From: Clostridia bacterium
Lineage (GTDB): Bacteria; Bacillota_A; Clostridia; Christensenellales; Aristaeellaceae
Reading direction: 5' to 3'
Length of the DNA: 11,990 nucleotides
NCBI GenBank assembly: GCA_017509065.1
Contig: JAFWQM010000129.1
Location: 1 to 11,990, forward strand
Shown: positions 6,323 through 11,990 of the stretch, piece after piece
How positions within the stretch are numbered: the first letter of the stretch is position 1
How the letters are laid out: each line of letters begins with the position of its first letter
The notes under the pieces: generated by a model
Seen by the model: only the letters and a program-made list of their open reading frames with translations
Told to the model about the DNA's origin: nothing
Database searches by the model: none
Translations under genes and position numbers: made by a program

Positions 6323-6522
6323 CGTATGACGCGCGGGGAGGCGTACTGTGGAAACAGCCGGCAGGAAAGCCCCTTTTTTCCTGCGCTGGGATAATTGTGG
6401 ACAAATGAAGCATTTCGTTCAAGAATTCGTAAAACATTGAAAGTATTTTTCATAGATTCATTGAGAAAATTCACACATCCCGTTACGGTTCCCTTAAAAA
6501 ACCTTGGGGGGGCCAAATTCGG

Positions 6523-6551
6523 TTGATTTTGAAAAATCCATGGATTATAAT
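6523..6551 (+). promoter_or_regulatory. Sigma-A promoter with a palindromic spacer
   Basis: TTGATT (6523-6528) and a perfect TATAAT (6546-6551) are 17 bases apart; transcription should begin near 6558. The spacer contains the perfect palindrome ATCCATGGAT (6536-6545), directly against the -10 box, and an overlapping inverted repeat GATTTT/AAAATC (6525-6538). Either could be a repressor site. It drives the leader and the Cys-unit protein at 6772. Confidence 0.85.
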
Positions 6552-6577
6552 AGCATTGCTTCTGGAGAGAGGAAGAT

Positions 6578-6613
6578 ATGCCACACGCTGACATGCCCGA
6601 AACGGAAGCATAG
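6578..6613 (+). CDS. Possible leader ORF 1, 11 codons
   Basis: ATG to TAG encodes MPHADMPETEA. A purine-rich GGAGAGAGGAAG tract (6564-6575) precedes it and could serve as a ribosome binding site. It would be the first ORF on the mRNA, about 20 bases from the predicted start. Very short ORFs are common by chance, and the binding site is not ideal, so support is modest. Confidence 0.3.
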   Translation: MPHADMPETEA

Positions 6614-6618
6614 TGAAT

Positions 6619-6690
6619 TCGATCTCAATAAATATTGTTCGTTAACGCCGATGAGGAGGTGAGGCCGTATGATGGGCCGAATGAGATCGA
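6619..6690 (+). promoter_or_regulatory. Long-range 9-bp inverted repeat enclosing leader ORF 2 start
   Basis: TCGATCTCA (6619-6627) is the exact reverse complement of TGAGATCGA (6682-6690). The 54 bases between hold the strong ribosome binding site AGGAGGTGA (6654-6662), the ATG (6669) and a small GGCC/GGCC hairpin (6663-6678). The 3' arm covers codons 5-8 of leader ORF 2, so ribosomes translating that ORF would open the stem. A control function is inferred from this geometry only. Confidence 0.5.
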
Positions 6691-6704
6691 GGGATCCCAC
6701 TTAG
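6669..6704 (+). CDS. Possible leader peptide, 11 codons, with near-perfect ribosome binding site
   Basis: ATG to TAG encodes MMGRMRSRDPT. AGGAGGTGA (6654-6662) is a full match to the anti-Shine-Dalgarno sequence and sits 6 bases upstream, as good as any gene in the window. No other ORF uses this site: the next gene starts 100 bases later with its own AGGAGGA. The peptide is basic and Met/Arg-rich and resembles no known leader peptide. It may act by being translated (attenuation or mRNA protection) rather than through its product. Confidence 0.45.
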   Translation: MMGRMRSRDPT

Positions 6705-6771
6705 CGTCTGCCTGAGTGATTGACTCGATATTCCACCAAAGTATCCAAACAGAATTTAGGAGGACAGTAAC

Positions 6772-8523
6772 GTGAAGAAATTATTGACCGTTTTGTGTTT
6801 GGCGCTGCTGCTGACCGTGGTTTGCTCCAGCGCGATGGCTGCCGTTGTGTTAAAGTCCAATGGCAAGGACATCAGCACGATCACTCCCGGCTCCATGTAC
6901 GGCGGAAACTTTGTTGTTGCCGTCAACGTTCTGGAAATGCCCCGCTGCACCACGACCGGCCTTGCCGAGATCGTGACCACCCTGGGCCTCTATGACGAAA
7001 CGACCGGTACCTACACCAACACCGGCAACCCCGGCCCCACCTCCAACATCGTTCTCGACGCCGTGCATAACTATGACGGCCTGGACAATGACGGATGGAG
7101 AGACATCGAAACCACCGGCACTGCCTACACCCAGGACTGCACCAAGAAGGTTCAGAAGCGCGTCTGCGTGGCTTGCGGTTACACCGAGACCCGCGAAGTG
7201 TCCACCGGCGTAAACCATCAGTTTGAAGCCAAGCACGTGCCCGGCCATGTGGCAACCTGCCAGGAACCCGGCCTGATGCAGTCTGTCTGCGTGGTCTGCG
7301 GCGCCATCAATCCCGCTCAGCCCAATCCCTGGGAAACCCCCAAGGCTCCCCACTCCTATTCCAAGGAAGTTGTGGACAAGGCTGAAACGTGCGATTTCCC
7401 CGGCAAGCATCACTACGTCTGCGAATGGTGCGGCGAGCCTGAAAAGGATGATAACGGCAAGATCAAGTATCTGGAGATCCCCGCTCATGCTTTCCAGCCT
7501 GCTTCCGTGCGTGTGGTCGATCAGCCCGCTACCTGCTTTGCTCCCGGCGCTGAACACGAAGTGTGTGCACTGTGCGGCCTTCCTGCCCGCGACGCCAGCG
7601 GCAACATTATCAGCATTGCCATTCCCCAGCTTCAGCATCAGTACGGCGAGTGGGTCGTAAAGACCGCTCCCAGCTGCCAGCCCGGCCTGGAACAGCGCAT
7701 CTGCCCCCTGTGCGGCGACATTGATACCCGCCCGATCCCAGCGACCAACCGCCATGCGATGGTTACTTTCTTCAAGAATCCCGGCAACTGCACGCGGAAC
7801 TCCGCCGGCCTTGCGCTGCCCGCCACGCTGACCAAGTATGAAAAGTGCTCTGTCTGCGGCCTGGAACAGGCTGTGACGGATGATTCCGGAAACCCCGTTG
7901 TTGAAGAAACCTACAGCCTGCATCAGTTTATCTCTGATCCTGACCTGGCTTATCTGGATCAGCAGCCCGAGTGCGTCGGCGGCAATCCCGGCACCGCTCA
8001 CCTCAAGTGCGTCCACTGCGGCGGCACCTACATAAGGACTGTTCCCGCCCTGCAGGAGCACAACTTCGGCCCCTGGAAGTGCGTCATCGCTCCCGGCGCT
8101 GACGGCACCAGCAATGGTCTGTGGGAACGCACCTGCACCAACTACCACTGCATCGAAAAACAGACCTATGTTGGCAAGACCGCTCCCGACGGCAGCAGCA
8201 GCACTCCCAGCACGCAGCCCACGAACACGACCAGCACGCAGCCCACGACTCCTTCTTCCGGCAACGAGAACTATAAGGTTACCAGCTGGAACTTCTCCGG
8301 CAGCTCTGTTTCCGGACAGATTGCGGGCAACGTCAGCTACCGCACTGCTGGCCTGAGCGTGAACGTGATCATCTACACGCCCACCGGCACCTTCCTGGCC
8401 ACGAGCGCTGCTGTGGATGAAAACGGTCAGTTCTCTGTCTCCGCCGGCGGCGCTGTGTACGCTGTGTCCATCCAGCTGAAGGACAACAACAAGGTCTATC
8501 AGACCGAAGGCAAGTACGTGTAA
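6772..8523 (+). CDS. Exported protein with eight C..CxxC(G)..H units
   Basis: Role unknown. The start is GTG at 6772, 7 bases after AGGAGGA (6758-6764). In 583 residues: a signal peptide (1-23, cleavage after AMA); an unrecognised N-terminal part (24-120); eight units of 41-54 residues (about 121-465); a Ser/Thr/Pro linker (474-497); and a beta-rich C-terminal domain (about 500-583). A unit has one Cys, often before PG, then CxxCG 9-19 residues later, then a His. CxxC pairs: 132/135, 173/176, 217/220, 265/268, 311/314, 359/362, 413/416; the eighth is degenerate (455/460). Preceding Cys: 123, 163, 207, 255, 302, 340, 401, 437. Following His: 149, 194, 239, 289, 328, 384, 430. Similar 'HSWGEW...C...CxxCG' repeats are known in Clostridia surface proteins. 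Three Cys plus one His per unit suggests zinc knuckles. No sortase or membrane anchor. Confidence 0.85.
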   Translation: MKKLLTVLCLALLLTVVCSSAMAAVVLKSNGKDISTITPGSMYGGNFVVAVNVLEMPRCTTTGLAEIVTTLGLYDETTGTYTNTGNPGPTSNIVLDAVHNYDGLDNDGWRDIETTGTAYTQDCTKKVQKRVCVACGYTETREVSTGVNHQFEAKHVPGHVATCQEPGLMQSVCVVCGAINPAQPNPWETPKAPHSYSKEVVDKAETCDFPGKHHYVCEWCGEPEKDDNGKIKYLEIPAHAFQPASVRVVDQPATCFAPGAEHEVCALCGLPARDASGNIISIAIPQLQHQYGEWVVKTAPSCQPGLEQRICPLCGDIDTRPIPATNRHAMVTFFKNPGNCTRNSAGLALPATLTKYEKCSVCGLEQAVTDDSGNPVVEETYSLHQFISDPDLAYLDQQPECVGGNPGTAHLKCVHCGGTYIRTVPALQEHNFGPWKCVIAPGADGTSNGLWERTCTNYHCIEKQTYVGKTAPDGSSSTPSTQPTNTTSTQPTTPSSGNENYKVTSWNFSGSSVSGQIAGNVSYRTAGLSVNVIIYTPTGTFLATSAAVDENGQFSVSAGGAVYAVSIQLKDNNKVYQTEGKYV

Positions 8524-8553
8524 TCGCGGAGAAAGAACAGCATTCCATGACAT

Positions 8554-8635
8554 AAAAGGGGAAGGGTAGCATTTGTGGAAGGGCATGGCTGACATCGTGC
8601 CGTATGCTATCCACAGATGCAGCCCTTCCCTTTTT
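8554..8635 (+). terminator. 82-base intergenic hairpin ending in a T-tract
   Basis: AAAAGGGGAAGGG (8554-8566) pairs along its whole length with CCCTTCCCTTTTT (8623-8635), with one G-U pair. A second stem, GCATTTGTGGA (8569-8579) with TCCACAGATGC (8610-8620), lies above it, with one more G-U pair. The T-tract is part of the lower stem. Because no promoter was seen between here and the next gene, this probably acts as a partial terminator that lowers expression of the gene at 8676. Confidence 0.75.
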
Positions 8636-8675
8636 AACAGATTATTCCGCCCAATGAACAATTTGGAGGAAAGAA

Positions 8676-10121
8676 ATGAAAAAAATCGTTTGTTTTCTGT
8701 TGACGACCGCCTTGCTGTTTGGCTGTATGAGCATGGCTTCCGCTACGCTCAGCGCCACCTACCGCGATGGCAAGATTTATGTAACCAACTCGGGCAACGG
8801 CATCACCCGCATCAATATGAACGGCAGCAGTACCGGCTATTATCTCGGCGGCAGCAATACTACTGTGGTGCTGACTCCTCCGGCCGGCGCTACTTCCGTC
8901 ACCATCACCGGTGTGCCTGACGCGGCCTTCGGCGGCGACGGCGGAACCGTGACCGTGAGCATCGGCGGTGGAAACACTCCTTCGCAGCCGACGAGCGCTC
9001 CTGTCAACCCCACCAGCGCTCCGACCAATCCGCCTTCCAATCCGACAAACGCGCCCAGCACACCCACGAATCCACCCGCCGGCGCTACCGTGTCTGCCGG
9101 CAATTATGCGAATGGTCAGCTGACAGTGTACGTGACGGGGATTTCCACTCCTTCCGCGATCTACATTGACGGCGTTCCTACCGGCGTGTCGATTGAAAAC
9201 CCCGGTTCCAGGGTTGTTCAGATCCCCAACCTGGCCCCCGGCACCCATACTGTGGAACTGTATACCTGGTCCGGTGTAGTGAGCAGCACGTTTACCGTAT
9301 CCTCTTATGCTCCGGTGACTACGCCTCCTGTGACGGGAGCGCCGGCTCCCACGCCCTCTGCGCATACGCACAGCTGGGGCGAATGGATTTCCGTCACGAC
9401 CCCCAATTGCGAAAACGCCGGCGAAGAAACCCATACCTGCACGATCTGCGGCCAGACGGAAACAAGGCGTGTCTCTCCTCTGGGCCATCGCTATGTGGTA
9501 GAAAGCGAGAATGAACGCTATATCATTTATCGCTGCACCAACTGCGGCAAGCATAAGCAGGAAGAAAAGATCATCTATGCGACGCCTACGCCCGCTCCCG
9601 CTGCTTATCCCACCCAGAACCCGAATCCGAACGGAAATACCGGCATTGTGTCGGTGGAACGCAACCTGTATGGCCATATCCTGTACGACAGCCTCGGGAT
9701 GCTCGCGGACTACAGCGCTTACAGCGACGTCCAGGATGCGTCCACTGTGGTGATCGAAGTGGATCAGAGCACCCGCACCGGCAAGGTCAGCGAAATCGGC
9801 CTGTACATGGACAGCAGCCTGAAGAACGAACTGCAGAACAAAGGCTACAGAACCGTGCGCTATATTAACGGCAAAGCGATCCTGACGATCTCTCTTGCCA
9901 ATGTGGACGATAACTGGTTTACCACAGACGAAGCGATCAGCTACCGCATTTTCACCACCGACCCCAACTATGCGGGCGGCGTGATGGTGAAGGTGGAGGC
10001 TGAACTGGCTACAGCGCAGTCCAACAAGATCGCGCCGGACAAGACTTTGACCGGTATCTACCTCAAAGGCGCGACGGATATCCCGATCGCCACAAACGGC
10101 GTGTACGACATCACCAAGTAA
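8676..10121 (+). CDS. Exported protein with one C..CxxCG..H unit and Pro/Thr linkers
   Basis: Role unknown; a partner or relative of the upstream Cys-unit protein. The start has GGAGGA (8665-8670) 5 bases upstream. In 481 residues: a signal peptide (1-23, likely cleavage after ASA; Cys17 has a poor lipobox, LLFGC); a small beta-rich domain (24-97); a TNPPSNPTNAP-type linker (101-135); a second beta domain (137-210); a linker (211-229); a complete HSWGEW-type unit with Cys245, C255-x2-C258 and His271, followed by an extra C287-x2-C290 pair; a Pro linker (302-320); and a C-terminal domain (about 322-481) that I do not recognise. It shares the unit and linker style with the protein at 6772, which suggests duplication and divergence. 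A terminator follows at 10149. Confidence 0.85.
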   Translation: MKKIVCFLLTTALLFGCMSMASATLSATYRDGKIYVTNSGNGITRINMNGSSTGYYLGGSNTTVVLTPPAGATSVTITGVPDAAFGGDGGTVTVSIGGGNTPSQPTSAPVNPTSAPTNPPSNPTNAPSTPTNPPAGATVSAGNYANGQLTVYVTGISTPSAIYIDGVPTGVSIENPGSRVVQIPNLAPGTHTVELYTWSGVVSSTFTVSSYAPVTTPPVTGAPAPTPSAHTHSWGEWISVTTPNCENAGEETHTCTICGQTETRRVSPLGHRYVVESENERYIIYRCTNCGKHKQEEKIIYATPTPAPAAYPTQNPNPNGNTGIVSVERNLYGHILYDSLGMLADYSAYSDVQDASTVVIEVDQSTRTGKVSEIGLYMDSSLKNELQNKGYRTVRYINGKAILTISLANVDDNWFTTDEAISYRIFTTDPNYAGGVMVKVEAELATAQSNKIAPDKTLTGIYLKGATDIPIATNGVYDITK

Positions 10122-10148
10122 TCCTTACATTCAAGCAAGCTCAAAAAG

Positions 10149-10185
10149 AAAGCCGCGGATTTCTTCGGAAACTGCGGCTTTTTGC
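10149..10185 (+). terminator. Intrinsic terminator with a UUCG tetraloop
   Basis: AAAGCCGC (10149-10156) pairs with GCGGCTTT (10174-10181). The inner stem TTTC/GAAA closes on a C(UUCG)G tetraloop (10164-10167), and the final T-run (10179-10183) follows. It ends the Cys-unit region and abuts the glycyl-tRNA synthetase promoter. Confidence 0.88.
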
Positions 10186-10214
10186 TTGACAAACACGCCG
10201 GAAACGGCGATAAT
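10186..10214 (+). promoter_or_regulatory. Near-consensus sigma-A promoter for glyQS
   Basis: A perfect TTGACA (10186-10191) and GATAAT (10209-10214) are separated by 17 bases. Transcription should begin near 10221, leaving a leader of about 29 bases. That is far too short for the T-box riboswitch that controls many Bacillota glycyl-tRNA synthetase genes, so expression here is probably constitutive. Confidence 0.92.
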
Positions 10215-10238
10215 GAAGCGGTACATTTTCAGGAAGGA

Positions 10239-10262
10239 ATGATGAAACGATGGCTGAATTGA
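10239..10262 (+). CDS. Possible 7-codon ORF overlapping the glyQS start
   Basis: ATGATGAAACGATGGCTGAA then TTGA reads M-M-K-R-W-L-N-stop in another frame and overlaps the first codons of glyQS. AGGAAGGA (10231-10238) lies directly before it, while the glyQS ATG at 10250 is 11 bases away, which is long. It may simply be a chance ORF in a spaced start region. Confidence 0.15.
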   Translation: MMKRWLN

Positions 10263-11638
10263 CGATGGACAAGCTGGTGGCCCTTTGCAAGGTGCGCGGC
10301 TTTATTTTCCCCGGCAGCGAAATTTACGGCGGTCTGGCCAACAGCTGGGACTACGGCCCCCTGGGCGTGGAATTCAAGAACAACGTGAAAAAAGCGTGGC
10401 TCAAAAAGTTCGTGCAGGAAAGCAAGACCAACGTGGGCCTGGACAGCGCCATTCTGATGAACCGCATGGTATGGGTGGCTTCCGGCCACGTGGGCACCTT
10501 CAACGACCCGCTGATGGACTGCCGCGCCTGCAAGGCCCGCTTCCGGGCGGACAAGCTGATCGAGGACTGGGGCAAGGAGCATGGCGAAGAGATTCAGGCC
10601 GATGGCTGGACGAACGAGCAGTATGAATCCTTTATCGCCGAGCACGACATCGTGTGCCCCACCTGCGGCAAGAAGGACTTCACCGGCATCCGCAAGTTCA
10701 ACCTCATGTTCAAGACCCACCAGGGCGTTACCGAGGACAGCGCCAACGAAATCTATCTGCGCCCCGAAACCGCCCAGGGCATTTTCGTGAACTTCAAGAA
10801 CATCGTCCGCTCCACCCGCCGCAAGCTGCCCATGGGCGTGGCCCAGGTGGGCAAGAGCTTCCGCAACGAAATCACCCCCGGCAACTTCATTTTCCGCATC
10901 CGCGAGTTTGAGCAGATGGAACTGGAATTCTTCTGCAAGCCCGGCACCGACCTGGAATGGTTCGACTACTGGCGGGGCTACTGCCGCGATTGGCTGCTGA
11001 AGCTGGGCATCAAGGAGGAATCCCTCCGCCTGCGCGACCACAGCAAGGAAGAACTGGCCTTCTATTCCAAGGCCACCACGGACTTTGAATTCCTGTTCCC
11101 CTTTGGCTGGGGCGAGCTCTGGGGCATCGCCGACCGCACGGATTACGACCTGACTCAGCACCAGAACACCTCCGGCGAATCCATGGAATATATCGATCCC
11201 GTCACCAACGAGCGGTATATTCCCTACGTCATCGAGCCCTCCCTGGGCGCCGACCGCGTGACGTTGGCCTTCCTGTGCAACGCCTACGAGGAAGAAGAAC
11301 TGGAAGGCGGCGACGTGCGCACCGTGCTGCATCTGCATCCCGCGCTGGCCCCCTTCAAGGCCGCCGTGCTGCCCCTGCAGAAGAACAAACTGGGCGGGCT
11401 GGCCACCCAAATTCATGAAGACCTGAGCAAGTACTTCATGGTGGACTACGACGAGGCCGGAAGCATCGGCAAGCGCTACCGCCGTCAGGACGAGATCGGC
11501 ACGCCGTTCTGCCTGACCTACGACTTTGATTCCGCCGAGGACGGCTGCGTGACCGTCCGCGACAGGGATACCATGCAGCAGGAGCGCGTACCCATGGCGG
11601 ATCTGGTGCACTACCTGCTGGAGAAGACGGATTTTTGA
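10250..11638 (+). CDS. glyQS: Glycine--tRNA ligase, single-chain dimeric type
   Basis: Charges tRNA-Gly with glycine using ATP, in the cytosol; class II synthetase of the alpha2 type (the unrelated alpha2beta2 form is made by glyQ and glyS). Its 462 residues are the usual length. Visible: the family N-terminus with [24 protein letters not shown] (16-39, in part); zinc-site pairs C91-x2-C94 and C136-x2-C139; RPETAQGIF (171-179); motif 2 around [10 protein letters not shown] with RIREFEQME (204-224); motif 3 around [10 protein letters not shown] (333-342); and an anticodon-binding domain (about 365-460). All family hallmarks are intact. The ATG at 10250 fits homologous N-termini, although its AGGAAGGA site is 11 bases away. 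A transketolase gene follows 28 bases downstream with no terminator, so the two are probably co-transcribed. Confidence 0.98.
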   Translation: MAELTMDKLVALCKVRGFIFPGSEIYGGLANSWDYGPLGVEFKNNVKKAWLKKFVQESKTNVGLDSAILMNRMVWVASGHVGTFNDPLMDCRACKARFRADKLIEDWGKEHGEEIQADGWTNEQYESFIAEHDIVCPTCGKKDFTGIRKFNLMFKTHQGVTEDSANEIYLRPETAQGIFVNFKNIVRSTRRKLPMGVAQVGKSFRNEITPGNFIFRIREFEQMELEFFCKPGTDLEWFDYWRGYCRDWLLKLGIKEESLRLRDHSKEELAFYSKATTDFEFLFPFGWGELWGIADRTDYDLTQHQNTSGESMEYIDPVTNERYIPYVIEPSLGADRVTLAFLCNAYEEEELEGGDVRTVLHLHPALAPFKAAVLPLQKNKLGGLATQIHEDLSKYFMVDYDEAGSIGKRYRRQDEIGTPFCLTYDFDSAEDGCVTVRDRDTMQQERVPMADLVHYLLEKTDF

Positions 11639-11653
11639 TGCCGCGCCGCGGCA
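11639..11653 (+). repeat. Small G/C-rich hairpin between glyQS and the transketolase gene
   Basis: TGCCGCG and CGCGGCA form a perfect inverted repeat around a single C. As RNA it gives six G/C-rich pairs with a 3-base loop. It begins on the base after the glyQS stop and ends at the next gene's GGGAGGA. No T-tract follows, so it is not a terminator; it might affect mRNA processing or reinitiation. Confidence 0.55.
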
Positions 11654-11666
11654 GGGAGGATAAGAT

Positions 11667-11990
11667 ATGGCAGTGAAACCGAGTGCGGAACAGCTCCGCG
11701 TCATCGCCGAGGGCATCCGGCTGGTCACGTTGCAGACCTTCGCCGGCGCCGGAAGCGGCCACGTGGGTGGTTCCATGTCGATCATCGAGACGCTGGCCGT
11801 CCTGTACGCCAGCGAGATGCGGGTGAACCCCGAGGATCCCGGCTGGCAGGAGAGAGACCGCCTGGTGCTCTCCAAGGGCCACGCGGGTCCCGCCCTGTAC
11901 GCCACCCTGGCGCTGCGGGGCTATTTCCCCAAGGAGATGCTGTCCGAACTGAACCAGAACGGAACGCATCTGCCCAGCCACTGCGACCGC
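11667..11990 (+). CDS. Transketolase, N-terminal subunit (partial, runs off the window)
   Basis: Part of the thiamine-diphosphate enzyme that moves two-carbon units between sugar phosphates in the non-oxidative pentose phosphate pathway. GGGAGGA (11654-11660) lies 6 bases before the ATG. The 108 visible residues include GSGHVGG (29-35), which carries a conserved ThDP-site His, and DRLVLSKGHAGPALYA (64-79), both typical of the transketolase N-terminal domain. The short N-terminus (EQLRVIAEGIRLVTLQ) fits the split type, where a C-terminal subunit gene follows; that is outside the window, so split versus full-length is inferred. It is probably co-transcribed with glyQS. Confidence 0.93.
   Translation, partial: MAVKPSAEQLRVIAEGIRLVTLQTFAGAGSGHVGGSMSIIETLAVLYASEMRVNPEDPGWQERDRLVLSKGHAGPALYATLALRGYFPKEMLSELNQNGTHLPSHCDR

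Larger units (their letters stand above)
6201..6771. other. 570-base intergenic region: contents
   Basis: In order this holds a nested inverted repeat (6212-6276), an intrinsic terminator (6295-6322), an A/T-rich stretch with no recognised feature (about 6323-6500), a run of seven G (6506-6512), a sigma-A promoter (6523-6551), and a leader of about 215 bases with two 11-codon ORFs and a 9-bp inverted repeat before the ribosome binding site at 6758-6764. No known riboswitch class, T-box or structured RNA family was recognised by eye. Confidence 0.7.

Noticed and set aside
6558..6771. Known riboswitch in the leader of the Cys-unit gene
   Set aside because: No conserved core of SAM, lysine, glycine, c-di-GMP, ydaO, cobalamin or ZTP riboswitches was recognised by eye; a covariance-model search would be needed to exclude rarer classes.
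6850..8661. Minus-strand open frame of 603 codons
   Set aside because: Antisense shadow of the Cys-unit gene; Ala/Gly-rich translation with no recognisable domain, and it runs through the intergenic hairpin.
10215..10249. T-box riboswitch upstream of glyQS
   Set aside because: The promoter leaves only about 29 bases of leader; the hairpin before it is a terminator for the previous gene and lies upstream of the promoter.
10229..11905. Minus-strand open frame of 558 codons
   Set aside because: Antisense to glyQS and the transketolase start, both certain genes. No support for a second gene.

Overview
The window looks like part of a Bacillota (Clostridia-type) chromosome, probably from a gut or anaerobic lineage. 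Supporting signs are consensus sigma-A promoters (TTGACA/TTGCAA, 17-base spacers, TATAAT/GATAAT), strong AGGAGG ribosome binding sites, high-GC coding sequence, a single-chain (alpha2) glycyl-tRNA synthetase, a split transketolase (N-terminal subunit), and several secreted proteins with TEAPT/EPT-type proline-threonine linkers. The exact genus cannot be read from the sequence.

Layout. 1-233: no gene; a repeat-like stretch with two perfect hairpins, then a pyrimidine-rich heptad repeat just before the first gene. 234-2141 (+): membrane protein with a cytoplasmic zinc ribbon, one membrane span, TPR-like helices and chitobiase-type beta domains. 2304-2969 (-): lipoprotein L,D-transpeptidase with a peptidoglycan-binding domain. 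3093-4100 (+): ATP-grasp enzyme of the sugar-transfer-associated type, from a strong promoter. 4239-6200 (+): exported protein with a peptidoglycan-binding domain, three MucBP-like repeats, 20 PT tetrads and a stalk-like C-terminal domain. 6201-6771: a 570-base intergenic region with a strong terminator, a new promoter and a roughly 215-base leader carrying two 11-codon ORFs and a 9-bp long-range inverted repeat. 6772-8523 and 8676-10121 (+): two exported proteins built on Cys-rich C..CxxCG..H units, separated by an 82-base hairpin that ends in a T-tract. 10250-11638 (+): glycyl-tRNA synthetase with its own promoter. 11667 to the end (+): start of a transketolase N-terminal subunit.

How the genes fit together. 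From 234 to 10121 the theme is the cell envelope: wall cross-linking (L,D-transpeptidase), wall binding (two PG_binding_1 domains sharing a GDRGxDVR segment), and exported proteins with Pro/Thr linkers. The ATP-grasp enzyme may belong to surface glycan or wall-precursor metabolism, but no glycan genes flank it. From 10186 onward the content is housekeeping. No defence system, CRISPR array, phage, insertion sequence, tRNA or rRNA was seen.

The parts least explained by standard annotation are (i) degenerate heptanucleotide repeats in three intergenic spaces, two of which start 2 bases after a stop codon and are followed by an inverted copy; (ii) the leader with two mini-ORFs upstream of the eight-unit Cys protein; and (iii) the periodic three-Cys-one-His pattern of the exported Cys proteins. 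These are candidates only; nothing here proves a new system.
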